A stretch of 64,000 bases of DNA from Oceanihabitans sp. IOP_32 (GTDB taxonomy: Bacteria > Bacteroidota > Bacteroidia > Flavobacteriales > Flavobacteriaceae), in the NCBI RefSeq assembly GCF_009498295.1, contig NZ_CP040813.1, forward strand, positions 1,681,001-1,745,000, given 5' to 3'. The notes under the pieces were generated by a model that saw only the letters and a list, made by a program, of their open reading frames with translations, made no database searches and had not been told where the DNA came from. Below are positions 44,831-53,570 of this stretch, in pieces (the stretch's first letter is position 1; the number at the start of each line of letters is the position of its first letter). The position numbers were made by a program, and so were the translations under genes.

Positions 44831-44904
44831 TTAAGGATTGCAGCGGCATCCTTTTGCTTTTTTGCAAAAGATATAGCGTAAAGCCTGACCTTTTTTTACG
44901 CTAA
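44831..44904 (+). ncRNA. Compact three-hairpin intergenic element, possibly Flavo-1-like
   Basis: Three stems follow one another: AAGGAT/ATCCTT with loop TGCAGCGGC, CTTTTGC/GCAAAAG, and AGCGTAAA/TTTACGCT with GCCTGACC in the loop. Similar sequence, with AGCGGCATCC and AGCGTAAAGCC, is to my memory frequent between genes of Flavobacteriaceae and could belong to the Flavo-1 RNA motif. I have not verified that. It lies 56 bases before the dCMP deaminase ATG. Confidence 0.45.
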
Positions 44905-44959
44905 CAACGTTTATATCTACGGTTATGAAAAAAAGGTAACGCCCAAATTAATGACATAA

Positions 44960-45391
44960 ATGCCAGAACACAAACAACTAAAATACGATAAAGCTTATTT
45001 GAGAATAGCCAAAGAGTGGGGTAAATTATCGTATTGTAAACGCCGTCAAGTTGGCGCAATTATTGTTAAAGATAGAATGATAATTTCCGATGGATATAAC
45101 GGTACGCCCACAGGATTTGAAAACTTTTGTGAAGACGAGCAAGGCTACACCAAATGGTATGTCCTGCACGCCGAGGCCAACGCCATTTTAAAAGTAGCAT
45201 CGTCTACACAATCTTGTCATGGCGCAACGTTGTATATTACGATGTCGCCTTGTAAGGAGTGTAGCAAATTAATCCATCAAGCAGGTATTATAAGAGTGGT
45301 TTACAGTCAGGCCTATAAAGACGACTCGGGATTGCAATTTTTAGAAAAAGCAGGTATAGAACTTAAAAAAATAGATGCCATAGACGAATAA
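44960..45391 (+). CDS. Deoxycytidylate deaminase (ComEB type)
   Basis: The 143-residue enzyme deaminates dCMP to dUMP for thymidylate synthesis. Zinc ligands and the proton-shuttling glutamate are in HAEANAI and PCKEC. The start MPEHKQLKYDKAYLRIAKEW is typical. Its stop codon overlaps the start codon of the S41 protease gene (TAATG), so the two are translationally coupled. Confidence 0.94.
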   Translation: MPEHKQLKYDKAYLRIAKEWGKLSYCKRRQVGAIIVKDRMIISDGYNGTPTGFENFCEDEQGYTKWYVLHAEANAILKVASSTQSCHGATLYITMSPCKECSKLIHQAGIIRVVYSQAYKDDSGLQFLEKAGIELKKIDAIDE

Positions 45392-46992
45392 TGTCCTACC
45401 AAAAAAAATATTTACCATTAGTTATAGGCACTGCAATTGCGGTGGGCATTTTTATTGGCGGAAAGTTAAATTTTTCTGATGCCCCAGACCGCTTATTTTC
45501 TACTAATAGTAAGAAGGATAAACTAAACAGGCTTATCGATTATATCGATTATGATTATGTGGACCATGTTAATACCGATAGTATTGTAGACGTTACCGTG
45601 AATGCCATTTTAGATAATCTGGATCCCCATTCTGTATACATTCCAAAAGAAGATATGCAGCGTGTTAGTGAAAACATGAAAGGTGATTTTATTGGCATAG
45701 GCGTTAGTTTTTATTCTTATAAAGATACAATCGCTGTGATTAGACCAATAGAAAATGGTCCCAGTGCTAAAGCGGGTATAAAAAGTGGCGACCGCATTAT
45801 GATTGCTAATGGCGATACGCTTTTTGGTGGTAATTTTAAAGACGACGAGATTATTAGAAAGCTTAAAGGCCCCATAAATAGCAAAGTAAATCTAAAAGTG
45901 TTTAGAAAAGGTGAGCCCGATTTGTTAGATTTTACGGTAAAACGTAGCGTTATACCTATAAAAAGTGTAGATGCTGCTTATATGATTACCGAAAATTTAG
46001 GTTATATAAAAATTAACCGTTTTGCAGAATCTACTTATAAAGAGTTTAAAAAAGCATTAGAAAAATTAATAGCCAATGGCGCTGCCGAAATTGCTTTGGA
46101 TTTACGCGATAACCCTGGAGGTTTTTTAGGTATTGCCGAGCAAATTGTCGATGAGTTTTTAGAAAAAGATAAACTTATTTTATTTACTAAGAATAAAAGC
46201 GGTCGTATTGATAAAAGCTTTGCATCAAGTAAAGGTGATTTTGAGAATGGCCATGTGTATGTCTTAATTAATGAGAATTCGGCGTCGGCAAGCGAAATTA
46301 TTGCAGGGGCTTTACAAGATAACGATAAGGGCACTATTATTGGTAGGCGTTCTTATGGTAAAGGGCTCGTACAACGCGAAATGGCTTTGGGCGATGGCAG
46401 TGCTGTGCGATTAACCGTATCTCGCTATTATACACCAACGGGACGCTCTATACAAAGGCCCTACCAAAATGGCGAGCAAGATTATTTCGATGAGTACTTT
46501 AACAGGCTAGAAAGTGGCGAACTTTTAGATCCAGAAAAAATTACAGTGGCCGATTCGTTAAAATTTACAACTCCTAAAGGTAAAATAGTGTACGGCGGCG
46601 GCGGTATTATTCCCGATGTTTTTGTGCCTATAGATAATAGCTTGCACAATGAAACACTAATGTATATTCAGCGTCACGGTTTTATTGCTTATTTTGTGTT
46701 TGAAGAGTTAGAAAAAGACAGGCAAATTTACAGCGGTATTTCTAGGCAAGATTTTATTGATAATTTTGAGGTGGGTCAAGATTTAGTATTCGCTTTTGAA
46801 GATTACTTAAACGTGCGAACAAAATCTGAAATTTCTTTCCAAGACTATCACGATAAAGTAAAACAATACCTTAAGGCGACTCTGGCAGATCAACTTTATG
46901 GGAATGGTGCTTTTGAAGAGGTGTTTAATAAACACGATATGATGATTAAAGAGATTGTCAAATTAAGCGAAGCCAAACAAGATGTTAATTAA
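45391..46992 (+). CDS. S41 family C-terminal processing protease
   Basis: The 533-residue protein has an N-terminal membrane anchor or signal (KYLPLVIGTAIAVGIFIGG), a PDZ domain at about residues 85-180 (GVSFYSYKD, SAKAGIKSGDRIMIANGD) and the S41 protease core. The core has the catalytic serine in NENSASASEIIAGALQD and the lysine in RSYGKGLVQ. CtpA-type enzymes trim periplasmic or membrane proteins. A C-terminal helical region of about 110 residues extends beyond the core. Its start overlaps the dCMP deaminase stop by one base. Confidence 0.94.
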   Translation: MSYQKKYLPLVIGTAIAVGIFIGGKLNFSDAPDRLFSTNSKKDKLNRLIDYIDYDYVDHVNTDSIVDVTVNAILDNLDPHSVYIPKEDMQRVSENMKGDFIGIGVSFYSYKDTIAVIRPIENGPSAKAGIKSGDRIMIANGDTLFGGNFKDDEIIRKLKGPINSKVNLKVFRKGEPDLLDFTVKRSVIPIKSVDAAYMITENLGYIKINRFAESTYKEFKKALEKLIANGAAEIALDLRDNPGGFLGIAEQIVDEFLEKDKLILFTKNKSGRIDKSFASSKGDFENGHVYVLINENSASASEIIAGALQDNDKGTIIGRRSYGKGLVQREMALGDGSAVRLTVSRYYTPTGRSIQRPYQNGEQDYFDEYFNRLESGELLDPEKITVADSLKFTTPKGKIVYGGGGIIPDVFVPIDNSLHNETLMYIQRHGFIAYFVFEELEKDRQIYSGISRQDFIDNFEVGQDLVFAFEDYLNVRTKSEISFQDYHDKVKQYLKATLADQLYGNGAFEEVFNKHDMMIKEIVKLSEAKQDVN

Positions 46993-47040
46993 AAGCTTTT
47001 GTTTTTCAGGAAACCTAAAAACGAGATATTGAATGAATTT

Positions 47041-47202
47041 ATACCAATTTAGTTTTGAAATGTCGTATTATTAATTTGAATTATTTTTTGTTCAGATGAG
47101 ATAGAAAATTAAAGCATAGCCTGAGTTATGGTTTTATTTTATACTGAAATATGGGCGAAAAAGAAACAAATTATATGCGTCATGACATGGCTAATTTGGT
47201 AT
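47041..47202 (+). repeat. Dispersed 162-bp MITE-like element, copy B
   Basis: Starts ATACCAATTTAGTTTTGAAA and ends GACATGGCTAATTTGGTAT. The first and last ~12 bases are imperfect inverted repeats. It is exactly as long as the copy at 26557-26718, which lies in the other orientation. No frame of note. It sits between the S41 protease and lpxH genes. Confidence 0.8.
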
Positions 47203-47288
47203 TAAAAGGGAATTATATTCTGGGATGCCGATAAAATTGAAAAAATTAATACTAGAACTGAAGTTTTTGTCTTAGGCAGAATATACTA

Positions 47289-47296
47289 TATATTTA
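47289..47296 (+). promoter_or_regulatory. -7 box four bases before lpxH ATG
   Basis: TATATTTA is followed by four bases (CAGC) and then the ATG at 47301. The predicted lpxH message is leaderless. Confidence 0.45.
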
Positions 47297-47300
47297 CAGC

Positions 47301-48059
47301 ATGCAAATTCCCGAAGGAAAAAAAATATATTTCGCCTCAGATAACCATTTAGGTGCCCCAACCATGGAAGCTTCTCGTATTCGCGAGAAAAAATTTGTGG
47401 CTTGGTTAGACACTGTTAAACAGGATGCCGCAGCCCTATTTTTGTTGGGTGATTTGTTTGATTTTTGGATGGAATACAAGTATGTTGTGCCAAAGGGCTT
47501 TACCAGAACTCTTGGTAAACTGGCAGAAATATCAGATTCTGGCATACCAATTTACTTTTTTGTAGGCAATCACGACCTCTGGATGAATGGGTATTTTGAA
47601 GATGAGCTCAATATTTCTGTACATCACAAGCCAGCCGAATTTACCTTTAACGATAAAACATTTTTTATAGGTCATGGCGATGGTTTAGGTCCAGGTGACA
47701 AAGGCTATAAACGCATGAAAAAAGTGTTTACAAATCCGGTTTTTAAATGGCTCTTTAGATGGCTACACCCCGATATTGGCGTGCGAATAGCACAATATTT
47801 GTCGGTAAAAAATAAGCTTATTTCAGGCGACGACGATGCTATTTTTTTAGGAGAAGACAACGAGTGGCTCGTGCAATATTGCAAAAAGAAATTAGAGGAT
47901 AAACACCGCGATTTTTTTGTGTTTGGTCACAGACATTTACCTTTAGATATAAGCCTAAATGAGAACTCTAAATACCTCAATTTGGGCGATTGGATGCAGT
48001 ATTACACCTACGGCGTTTTTGATGGCGAAACACTTCAGCTTAAAACCTTTGAGCCATAA
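47301..48059 (+). CDS. lpxH: UDP-2,3-diacylglucosamine diphosphatase (LpxH type)
   Basis: The 252-residue calcineurin-like phosphoesterase has metal ligands in SDNHLGAP (residues 13-20), GDLFDFW, GNHDLW, GHGDGLG and GHRH. These are the LpxH arrangement. It cleaves UDP-2,3-diacylglucosamine to lipid X in lipid A synthesis at the inner membrane face. It stands apart from other lpx genes, between two copies of the dispersed element. Confidence 0.9.
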   Translation: MQIPEGKKIYFASDNHLGAPTMEASRIREKKFVAWLDTVKQDAAALFLLGDLFDFWMEYKYVVPKGFTRTLGKLAEISDSGIPIYFFVGNHDLWMNGYFEDELNISVHHKPAEFTFNDKTFFIGHGDGLGPGDKGYKRMKKVFTNPVFKWLFRWLHPDIGVRIAQYLSVKNKLISGDDDAIFLGEDNEWLVQYCKKKLEDKHRDFFVFGHRHLPLDISLNENSKYLNLGDWMQYYTYGVFDGETLQLKTFEP

Positions 48060-48171
48060 AGTTTAGTTGCATATCTTATCTCAATTAAATTTTACGCTTT
48101 GTTTTTGAATGGGTCACTATTCCTATGGAAATTATTAATAAGTTGTACTTTAATGTGTTAATTTTACGTTT

Positions 48172-48435
48172 ACACCAATTTAATTTTGAAATGTCGTATT
48201 GTTAATTTGAATTATGTTTTGTTTCGATGAGATAGAAATCGCAGATTCACGAACTCGTAATTATAAAATAATATGGGCGTGAGCTAAAATCAAAGCATAG
48301 CCCAAAGGTATGGTTTGATGTTATACCTAAATATGGGCGAAAAAGAACTGCGAAGCACATCATGAACGCCTATTTATAAAATAGAAAGATGTGAGTAACC
48401 GAATTATAGGCGACATAACATTGTTAATTGGGTAT
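48172..48435 (+). repeat. Expanded 264-bp variant of the dispersed element
   Basis: The left end (ACACCAATTTAATTTTGAAA) and right end (AACATTGTTAATTGGGTAT) match the other copies. The interior carries about 100 extra bases, including a second ATATGGGCG (48271 and 48331), so part of it may be an internal duplication. It ends 54 bases before the tamB GTG. Confidence 0.7.
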
Positions 48436-48489
48436 TTACCGCACTTATGTTTCAATTAAAAACATCTGAAATAGCCATTTTATTACACC

Positions 48490-51400
48490 GTGACTAATAC
48501 TAAAGAGACCACAGAAAAGAAATCTAAAACGAAAAATAAGATTCTTAAAACAATTAGCAAGATTGTTTTAGGCCTTATCTTGGTATTCGTTGTGGTTATA
48601 CTTTTTGTGAGAAGTCCGTGGGGACAAGATATAATTGTTAATAAAGCGGTTTCTTATATTTCAGATAAAACAAACACTAAAGTCGCTGTTAAAAACTTGT
48701 TTATTACCTTTAGTGGCGCTATTCAATTAGATGGTTTATATCTTGAAGATACCAAAGGCGATACGCTTGTTTATTCAAAATCGTTAGAAGCCAATGTGCC
48801 ACTGTGGTCTATCATTACGGGGAAAGGAGTAGGTGTAGATGCACTTACTTGGGAAGGGCTGCGTGCAAATATTATAAGGAAAGACTCCATTTCGGGTTAT
48901 AATTTTCAATTTTTAGTCGATGCCTTTACAACACCAGATCCCACTGCGGTTAAAACTGATACAACTGCAGCACCATTGCATTTAGTTTTGGGTAAACTCA
49001 ACTTTAAAGATTTCGATATTGTTTTCGACGATGCTGTTGCCGGTATTGACAGCCATTTTAAAATTGGGAATTTGGCTGCCGATATGGAAAAAACCGATTT
49101 GGAGAACATGGTATTTAAAGCTTCTAAACTGGAGTTGTCAGATTCAAATATGACATTCATTCAAAATCCTGTTCCTGAAATACCCGATACAGAACCTAGC
49201 ATTTTACCTGTTTTAGCCGTAGATAATTTGAACGTGACACAAGTTTCTGCCAACTACCAATCTTATACCGATAAGATGATAGCAGAGGTTACTATTGAAG
49301 ACTTATCGTCTAAAATCCCTAATATCGATTTAGCAAATAATATTGTTGAGGTAGAGACTTTCCAATTACACAATTCAAGCCTTGTTTTACGCACAGAAAC
49401 CAAAACAAAAGCCATAAATTATACGAGCAAAAAAGCATCTGAAGCCTTAGTTAAAGAAACTCCTGCTTTTAATTGGCCAGCTGTTCAGGTGGCAGTTGGT
49501 CATCTCGATTTGCAAAACAATAATTTCAGCTATTTTGTTGATAATACACCCACAAGACAAGGTGTTTTTAATCCTAATGCGATTGCGGTGACCAATTTTA
49601 ATTTGCTTGCGAATACAATCAATCTTAAAAATCAAAATGCTGAAATGCAGGTTGAAAATATCGGGTTTCATGAGGTTTCGGGAATACACTTAAAAAACTT
49701 GAGCTTTAATTTTAAGGCAACCCACCAAGCATTAAATATTTCAAACCTAGAAACGGTCTTAAATAATAATGCCTTAAGCGCGAATTTAAGCATAGATTAT
49801 CCGAGCATTTCGGCTTTAATTAAAAACCCAGAAACATCTAAATTCAACTTAGATATAGCTTCATTTCAAGTGGGGTTGCAAGATGTTTTTTTAATCGAGC
49901 CAGAATTGAAAAACATTGTACAACTCGAGACATTAAGTAAAAAACAGCTTAAAGGTCGTTTAAAAGCCAATGGTAATCTTTCAAACATTAAGGTTACTGA
50001 AATGAACACCCATTGGGGCAGCGATACCCAAATTTCACTGTTTGGAACACTTGAAAATGCCACCCAACTAGATAGCCTTCAATTTGATGTTCCAGAGTTT
50101 TCAGCAGTGACAAAAAACTCAGATATACTTCAATTTGTAAACGAAAAAGACCTCGGGGTACATCTTCCAGAAGATGCTGTATTAAAAGGGAGTCTAAGCG
50201 GAACGCCTAAAGCTATTTTCACCCAAGCCACACTAAGCACGACCCATGGAGTTGCCAAAGTTGATGCCCATTTTAAAAACGATAAAAAGTTAGCATTCCG
50301 TGCAGACATCAACATAGAAGATTATAAGTTAAACGCGCTACTTGATAATCCGCAAATGGGCCCCTTAAGCCTCAATCTTCAGGCTAGTGGCGAAGGCGAA
50401 AATATTAATGAGCTGGATGCTCGCCTTGACCTTGACCTTTTGAGTTTTAAATACAATGATTACGATATAAGTAATTTAAAAATCCTTGGTGATATTGAAG
50501 ATGGCCGTGGCACCATCACATCAAAATACAAAGACACCAACCTCAATACCAATTTTTATGCCTTTGTAGTTTTAGATTCTCTAGCCTCACAGGCGAGTAT
50601 AAAACTGGATATTAAAGGGGCAGACTTGCAAGCCTTAGGACTTTCACAACGGCCTATAAAAACAGCGATGATAGTGTATGCCGATTTTAAAGGCCATACT
50701 AATAATTTTGATCTGGCTGCGCTGGTAGATGAAGGTGTGGTGGTTTACGATAAAAAAAACTATTTAATAGGCGATATAAATGCCGTAGCACATGTCGATG
50801 CCGATACCACATCGTTTTCATTTAATAATAAGTTGATTAATATCGACTTACAATCTAATGCAGACCCAAGCAGGTTTACTAAATCTCTGCAGCGGCATGT
50901 GGCTCGTTATTTTTCGCGAGATATAAAAGTTACAGACACGATTAACAAACCGGTACGTTTAAAACTCACCGGAAACATTAATCAAAGTCCCATTTTAAAA
51001 GAGGTGTTTTTTGATAATATTAAAACATTAGATACTATTAATTTGGCGGTCGATTTTAATGAAAGCCATCGACAACTTAAAGCCAATATTACCGCACCGC
51101 GAATTAATTATTCGGGCGCAGAATTGGATAGCTTGTCGTTTTCTATGAATACCCATGCCGAAAAATTTAATTTTAATCTTGGTTTTAAAGCACTAAAGGC
51201 AGAACCGCTTCATATTCAAAAAACCGAGATTAAAGGCGAGCAAATTGACAAGACCCTTGTTCTAAGTTTTTTAGCGTATCATAATGAAGAAAAACTCATT
51301 CAGATTTTAAGTGAAATCACAGGCGACCAAGAGCAATTGCGTTTTCATGTGAAGCCTACGAATTTAATTTTAGACAAGCAGCTTTGGAATACCCCAGATA

Positions 51401-53526
51401 ATAATGAAATCCTTATTACTAACAACAAACTGGAATTTAATGATTTTAGGTTTTTTAAAGACCAACAATCGGTTGAAATAACCGATAAATTAGCATCACA
51501 AACCAGAGACCATATTGCTATAAATTATAAAAATTTTAAAATAAGTGAGTTTTTAAGTTATTTAAATCCCGACGAAAAACTAGCCACAGGAAATCTAAAT
51601 GGCGATTTTATTATTGAAGACCCGTTTACAAATCCTGGTATTGTTGCTAATTTACAGATATCACAATTCAAGTTTATGGATGTGAACTTAGATACTTTAG
51701 AGGTTGACGCCAAATCTTTGGGAGAAAATAGCTACGATTTTCATGCCAATTTAAGAGGTGGCGACATCGATTTAGATGTAAAAGGCGATTATATCGCGCT
51801 AAATACGGGTCCAGAGCTGGATTTAAACTTGGATATTAACCAATTTAACATGTCGGTTTTAAAAGCTTTTTCGCAAAATCAAATTACCGAATCGAGCGGG
51901 TGGTTTTCTGGGCAATTTAATTTAAGTGGGCCGCTAAGTAAACCGCAATACCAAGGACAACTTAACTTTAAAAATGCAGGGTTTAAACTCGCTGTTTTTA
52001 ATGCCGCTTTTACTTTAAAAAACGAAAGCATAACAGTTAATAATAGTGGTTTTTTCTTAGATAATTTTACGATTCTAGACGAAAACAATAACCCCTTTGA
52101 AGCTACCGGATCCATTGGAACAAAATCGTTTACCAACCCCAGCTTCGATATCGTAGCAAAGGCTAGTAATTTTCAGTTTCTTAACGCGACAAAAACCGAC
52201 AATAATTTTCTTTATGGTCAAGCAAGTTTCGATGCCGAAGCTAAAATTACGGGTAACTTGCAAATTCCCAAGGTTAAAATGAAGCTGGCCGTAGGTGCAA
52301 ATACTAACATTACTTATGTATTGCCATCGGCCACCGCCAATATCGAGGAGCGTGATGGCGTGGTAGTTTTTGTAAACCGAGAACATCCAGACGCCATCTT
52401 AACACGCACTGAAGAGCGAAGAGCAACCATTAGGGGCTTAGACATTGAAGCACTTTTAAACATAGATAAAGATGCGGCAGTAAGTCTTATTATTAATGAA
52501 GATACGGGCGATAATTTTAAAGTCTCGGGTGAAGGGGATTTAAACCTTAGCATAAAACCAAATGGTAGCATGACCCTTGCTGGTATTTACGAAGTGCAAG
52601 ACGGCCATTATGAAATGAACCTTTATAATGTGGTAGACCGCAAGTTTAAACTAAGTCCTGGAAGTCGGGTTATTTGGTCTGGCAACCCGTTTGATGCCGA
52701 TTTAGATATTAAAGCCCTTTACGAAATAAAAACCTCAGCCTCGGCATTAATGGCACCTGTACTTTCTGGAGATGATGTGGCGTCTCGAGGTAAATTCCGT
52801 CAAGTGCTTCCCTTTTACGTCTTTTTAAACATAGATGGCCAATTAATGGCACCAAAAATTAATTTCGGTTTAGATATGCCAAAAGATTCTCAAGGTGCTA
52901 TTGGCGGGCAAGTGTACGGACGCGTGCAACAACTCAACCAGCAACAGGATGAACTTAACCGTCAAGTATTTTCATTATTAGTACTTAACCGTTTTTATCC
53001 TAACCCGGGGAGTGATGGTAGTGCAGGTGGTGCAACATCTATTGCAAAGCATAACTTAAATGATGCCATTTCAGACCAATTAAACATATTTTCAGAAAAG
53101 GTTTTAGGCAAAACAGGTTTCGACCTCGATTTTGGCTTAGACAGCTATACCGATTATCAGGGATTAAACCCCGAAGAGCGCACCCAATTAGATATTGCTG
53201 CTCAAAAAAAACTGTTTAACGATCGCCTAATTGTAAGGGTGGGTAGTGAGGTAGATATTCAAGGCGGCAGCTCTACAAACAAAGAAACACCACTTATTGG
53301 AAATGTAAGTATAGAATACTTGATTACTGAAAACGGCCGTTATCGTTTAAGAGGTTTTAGACGTGACGAATTTGAAAACGTTATTGATGGCCAAACCATT
53401 GTAAGTGGTATTGCCCTAATTTTTACTAAAGAGTTTAATAAATTTAATGAGCTTTGGAAAGCGCTATTAGCCTCAGAACAAGAAGCTGAAGCTGAAAAAC
53501 AGAAAGCTAAGGGCAACAAAAAATAA
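48490..53526 (+). CDS. tamB: TamB, translocation and assembly module inner-membrane subunit
   Basis: The 1678-residue protein has a basic N-terminus and a single membrane helix (about 22-40, IVLGLILVFVVVILFV). A very long beta-rich repeat region follows, then the C-terminal TamB (DUF490) domain, about residues 1290-1640, with GSMTLAGIYEVQDGHYEMNL and PNPGSDGSAGG. The AsmA/TamB fold is a hydrophobic groove spanning the periplasm that moves phospholipids or assembles barrel proteins. The start codon is GTG. The TamA-like partner gene begins 44 bases downstream, as a two-gene module. Confidence 0.92.
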   Translation: MTNTKETTEKKSKTKNKILKTISKIVLGLILVFVVVILFVRSPWGQDIIVNKAVSYISDKTNTKVAVKNLFITFSGAIQLDGLYLEDTKGDTLVYSKSLEANVPLWSIITGKGVGVDALTWEGLRANIIRKDSISGYNFQFLVDAFTTPDPTAVKTDTTAAPLHLVLGKLNFKDFDIVFDDAVAGIDSHFKIGNLAADMEKTDLENMVFKASKLELSDSNMTFIQNPVPEIPDTEPSILPVLAVDNLNVTQVSANYQSYTDKMIAEVTIEDLSSKIPNIDLANNIVEVETFQLHNSSLVLRTETKTKAINYTSKKASEALVKETPAFNWPAVQVAVGHLDLQNNNFSYFVDNTPTRQGVFNPNAIAVTNFNLLANTINLKNQNAEMQVENIGFHEVSGIHLKNLSFNFKATHQALNISNLETVLNNNALSANLSIDYPSISALIKNPETSKFNLDIASFQVGLQDVFLIEPELKNIVQLETLSKKQLKGRLKANGNLSNIKVTEMNTHWGSDTQISLFGTLENATQLDSLQFDVPEFSAVTKNSDILQFVNEKDLGVHLPEDAVLKGSLSGTPKAIFTQATLSTTHGVAKVDAHFKNDKKLAFRADINIEDYKLNALLDNPQMGPLSLNLQASGEGENINELDARLDLDLLSFKYNDYDISNLKILGDIEDGRGTITSKYKDTNLNTNFYAFVVLDSLASQASIKLDIKGADLQALGLSQRPIKTAMIVYADFKGHTNNFDLAALVDEGVVVYDKKNYLIGDINAVAHVDADTTSFSFNNKLINIDLQSNADPSRFTKSLQRHVARYFSRDIKVTDTINKPVRLKLTGNINQSPILKEVFFDNIKTLDTINLAVDFNESHRQLKANITAPRINYSGAELDSLSFSMNTHAEKFNFNLGFKALKAEPLHIQKTEIKGEQIDKTLVLSFLAYHNEEKLIQILSEITGDQEQLRFHVKPTNLILDKQLWNTPDNNEILITNNKLEFNDFRFFKDQQSVEITDKLASQTRDHIAINYKNFKISEFLSYLNPDEKLATGNLNGDFIIEDPFTNPGIVANLQISQFKFMDVNLDTLEVDAKSLGENSYDFHANLRGGDIDLDVKGDYIALNTGPELDLNLDINQFNMSVLKAFSQNQITESSGWFSGQFNLSGPLSKPQYQGQLNFKNAGFKLAVFNAAFTLKNESITVNNSGFFLDNFTILDENNNPFEATGSIGTKSFTNPSFDIVAKASNFQFLNATKTDNNFLYGQASFDAEAKITGNLQIPKVKMKLAVGANTNITYVLPSATANIEERDGVVVFVNREHPDAILTRTEERRATIRGLDIEALLNIDKDAAVSLIINEDTGDNFKVSGEGDLNLSIKPNGSMTLAGIYEVQDGHYEMNLYNVVDRKFKLSPGSRVIWSGNPFDADLDIKALYEIKTSASALMAPVLSGDDVASRGKFRQVLPFYVFLNIDGQLMAPKINFGLDMPKDSQGAIGGQVYGRVQQLNQQQDELNRQVFSLLVLNRFYPNPGSDGSAGGATSIAKHNLNDAISDQLNIFSEKVLGKTGFDLDFGLDSYTDYQGLNPEERTQLDIAAQKKLFNDRLIVRVGSEVDIQGGSSTNKETPLIGNVSIEYLITENGRYRLRGFRRDEFENVIDGQTIVSGIALIFTKEFNKFNELWKALLASEQEAEAEKQKAKGNKK

Positions 53527-53570
53527 AATACTATCATAAGCATTATAAAAAAATAAAAGTCTTAAATACA

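Noticed and set aside
44737-44903. Frame through the second tandem unit and the hairpin element (MMMWMLPMSDEK...)
   Set aside because: The equivalent frame in the first unit stops after 13 codons, and the later part is explained by base-paired stems, so I do not regard it as coding.
48172-48435. CRISPR or tRNA-like array in the lpxH-tamB gap
   Set aside because: Repeated motifs are explained by the dispersed element with internal duplication; there are no evenly spaced spacers and no cas genes.
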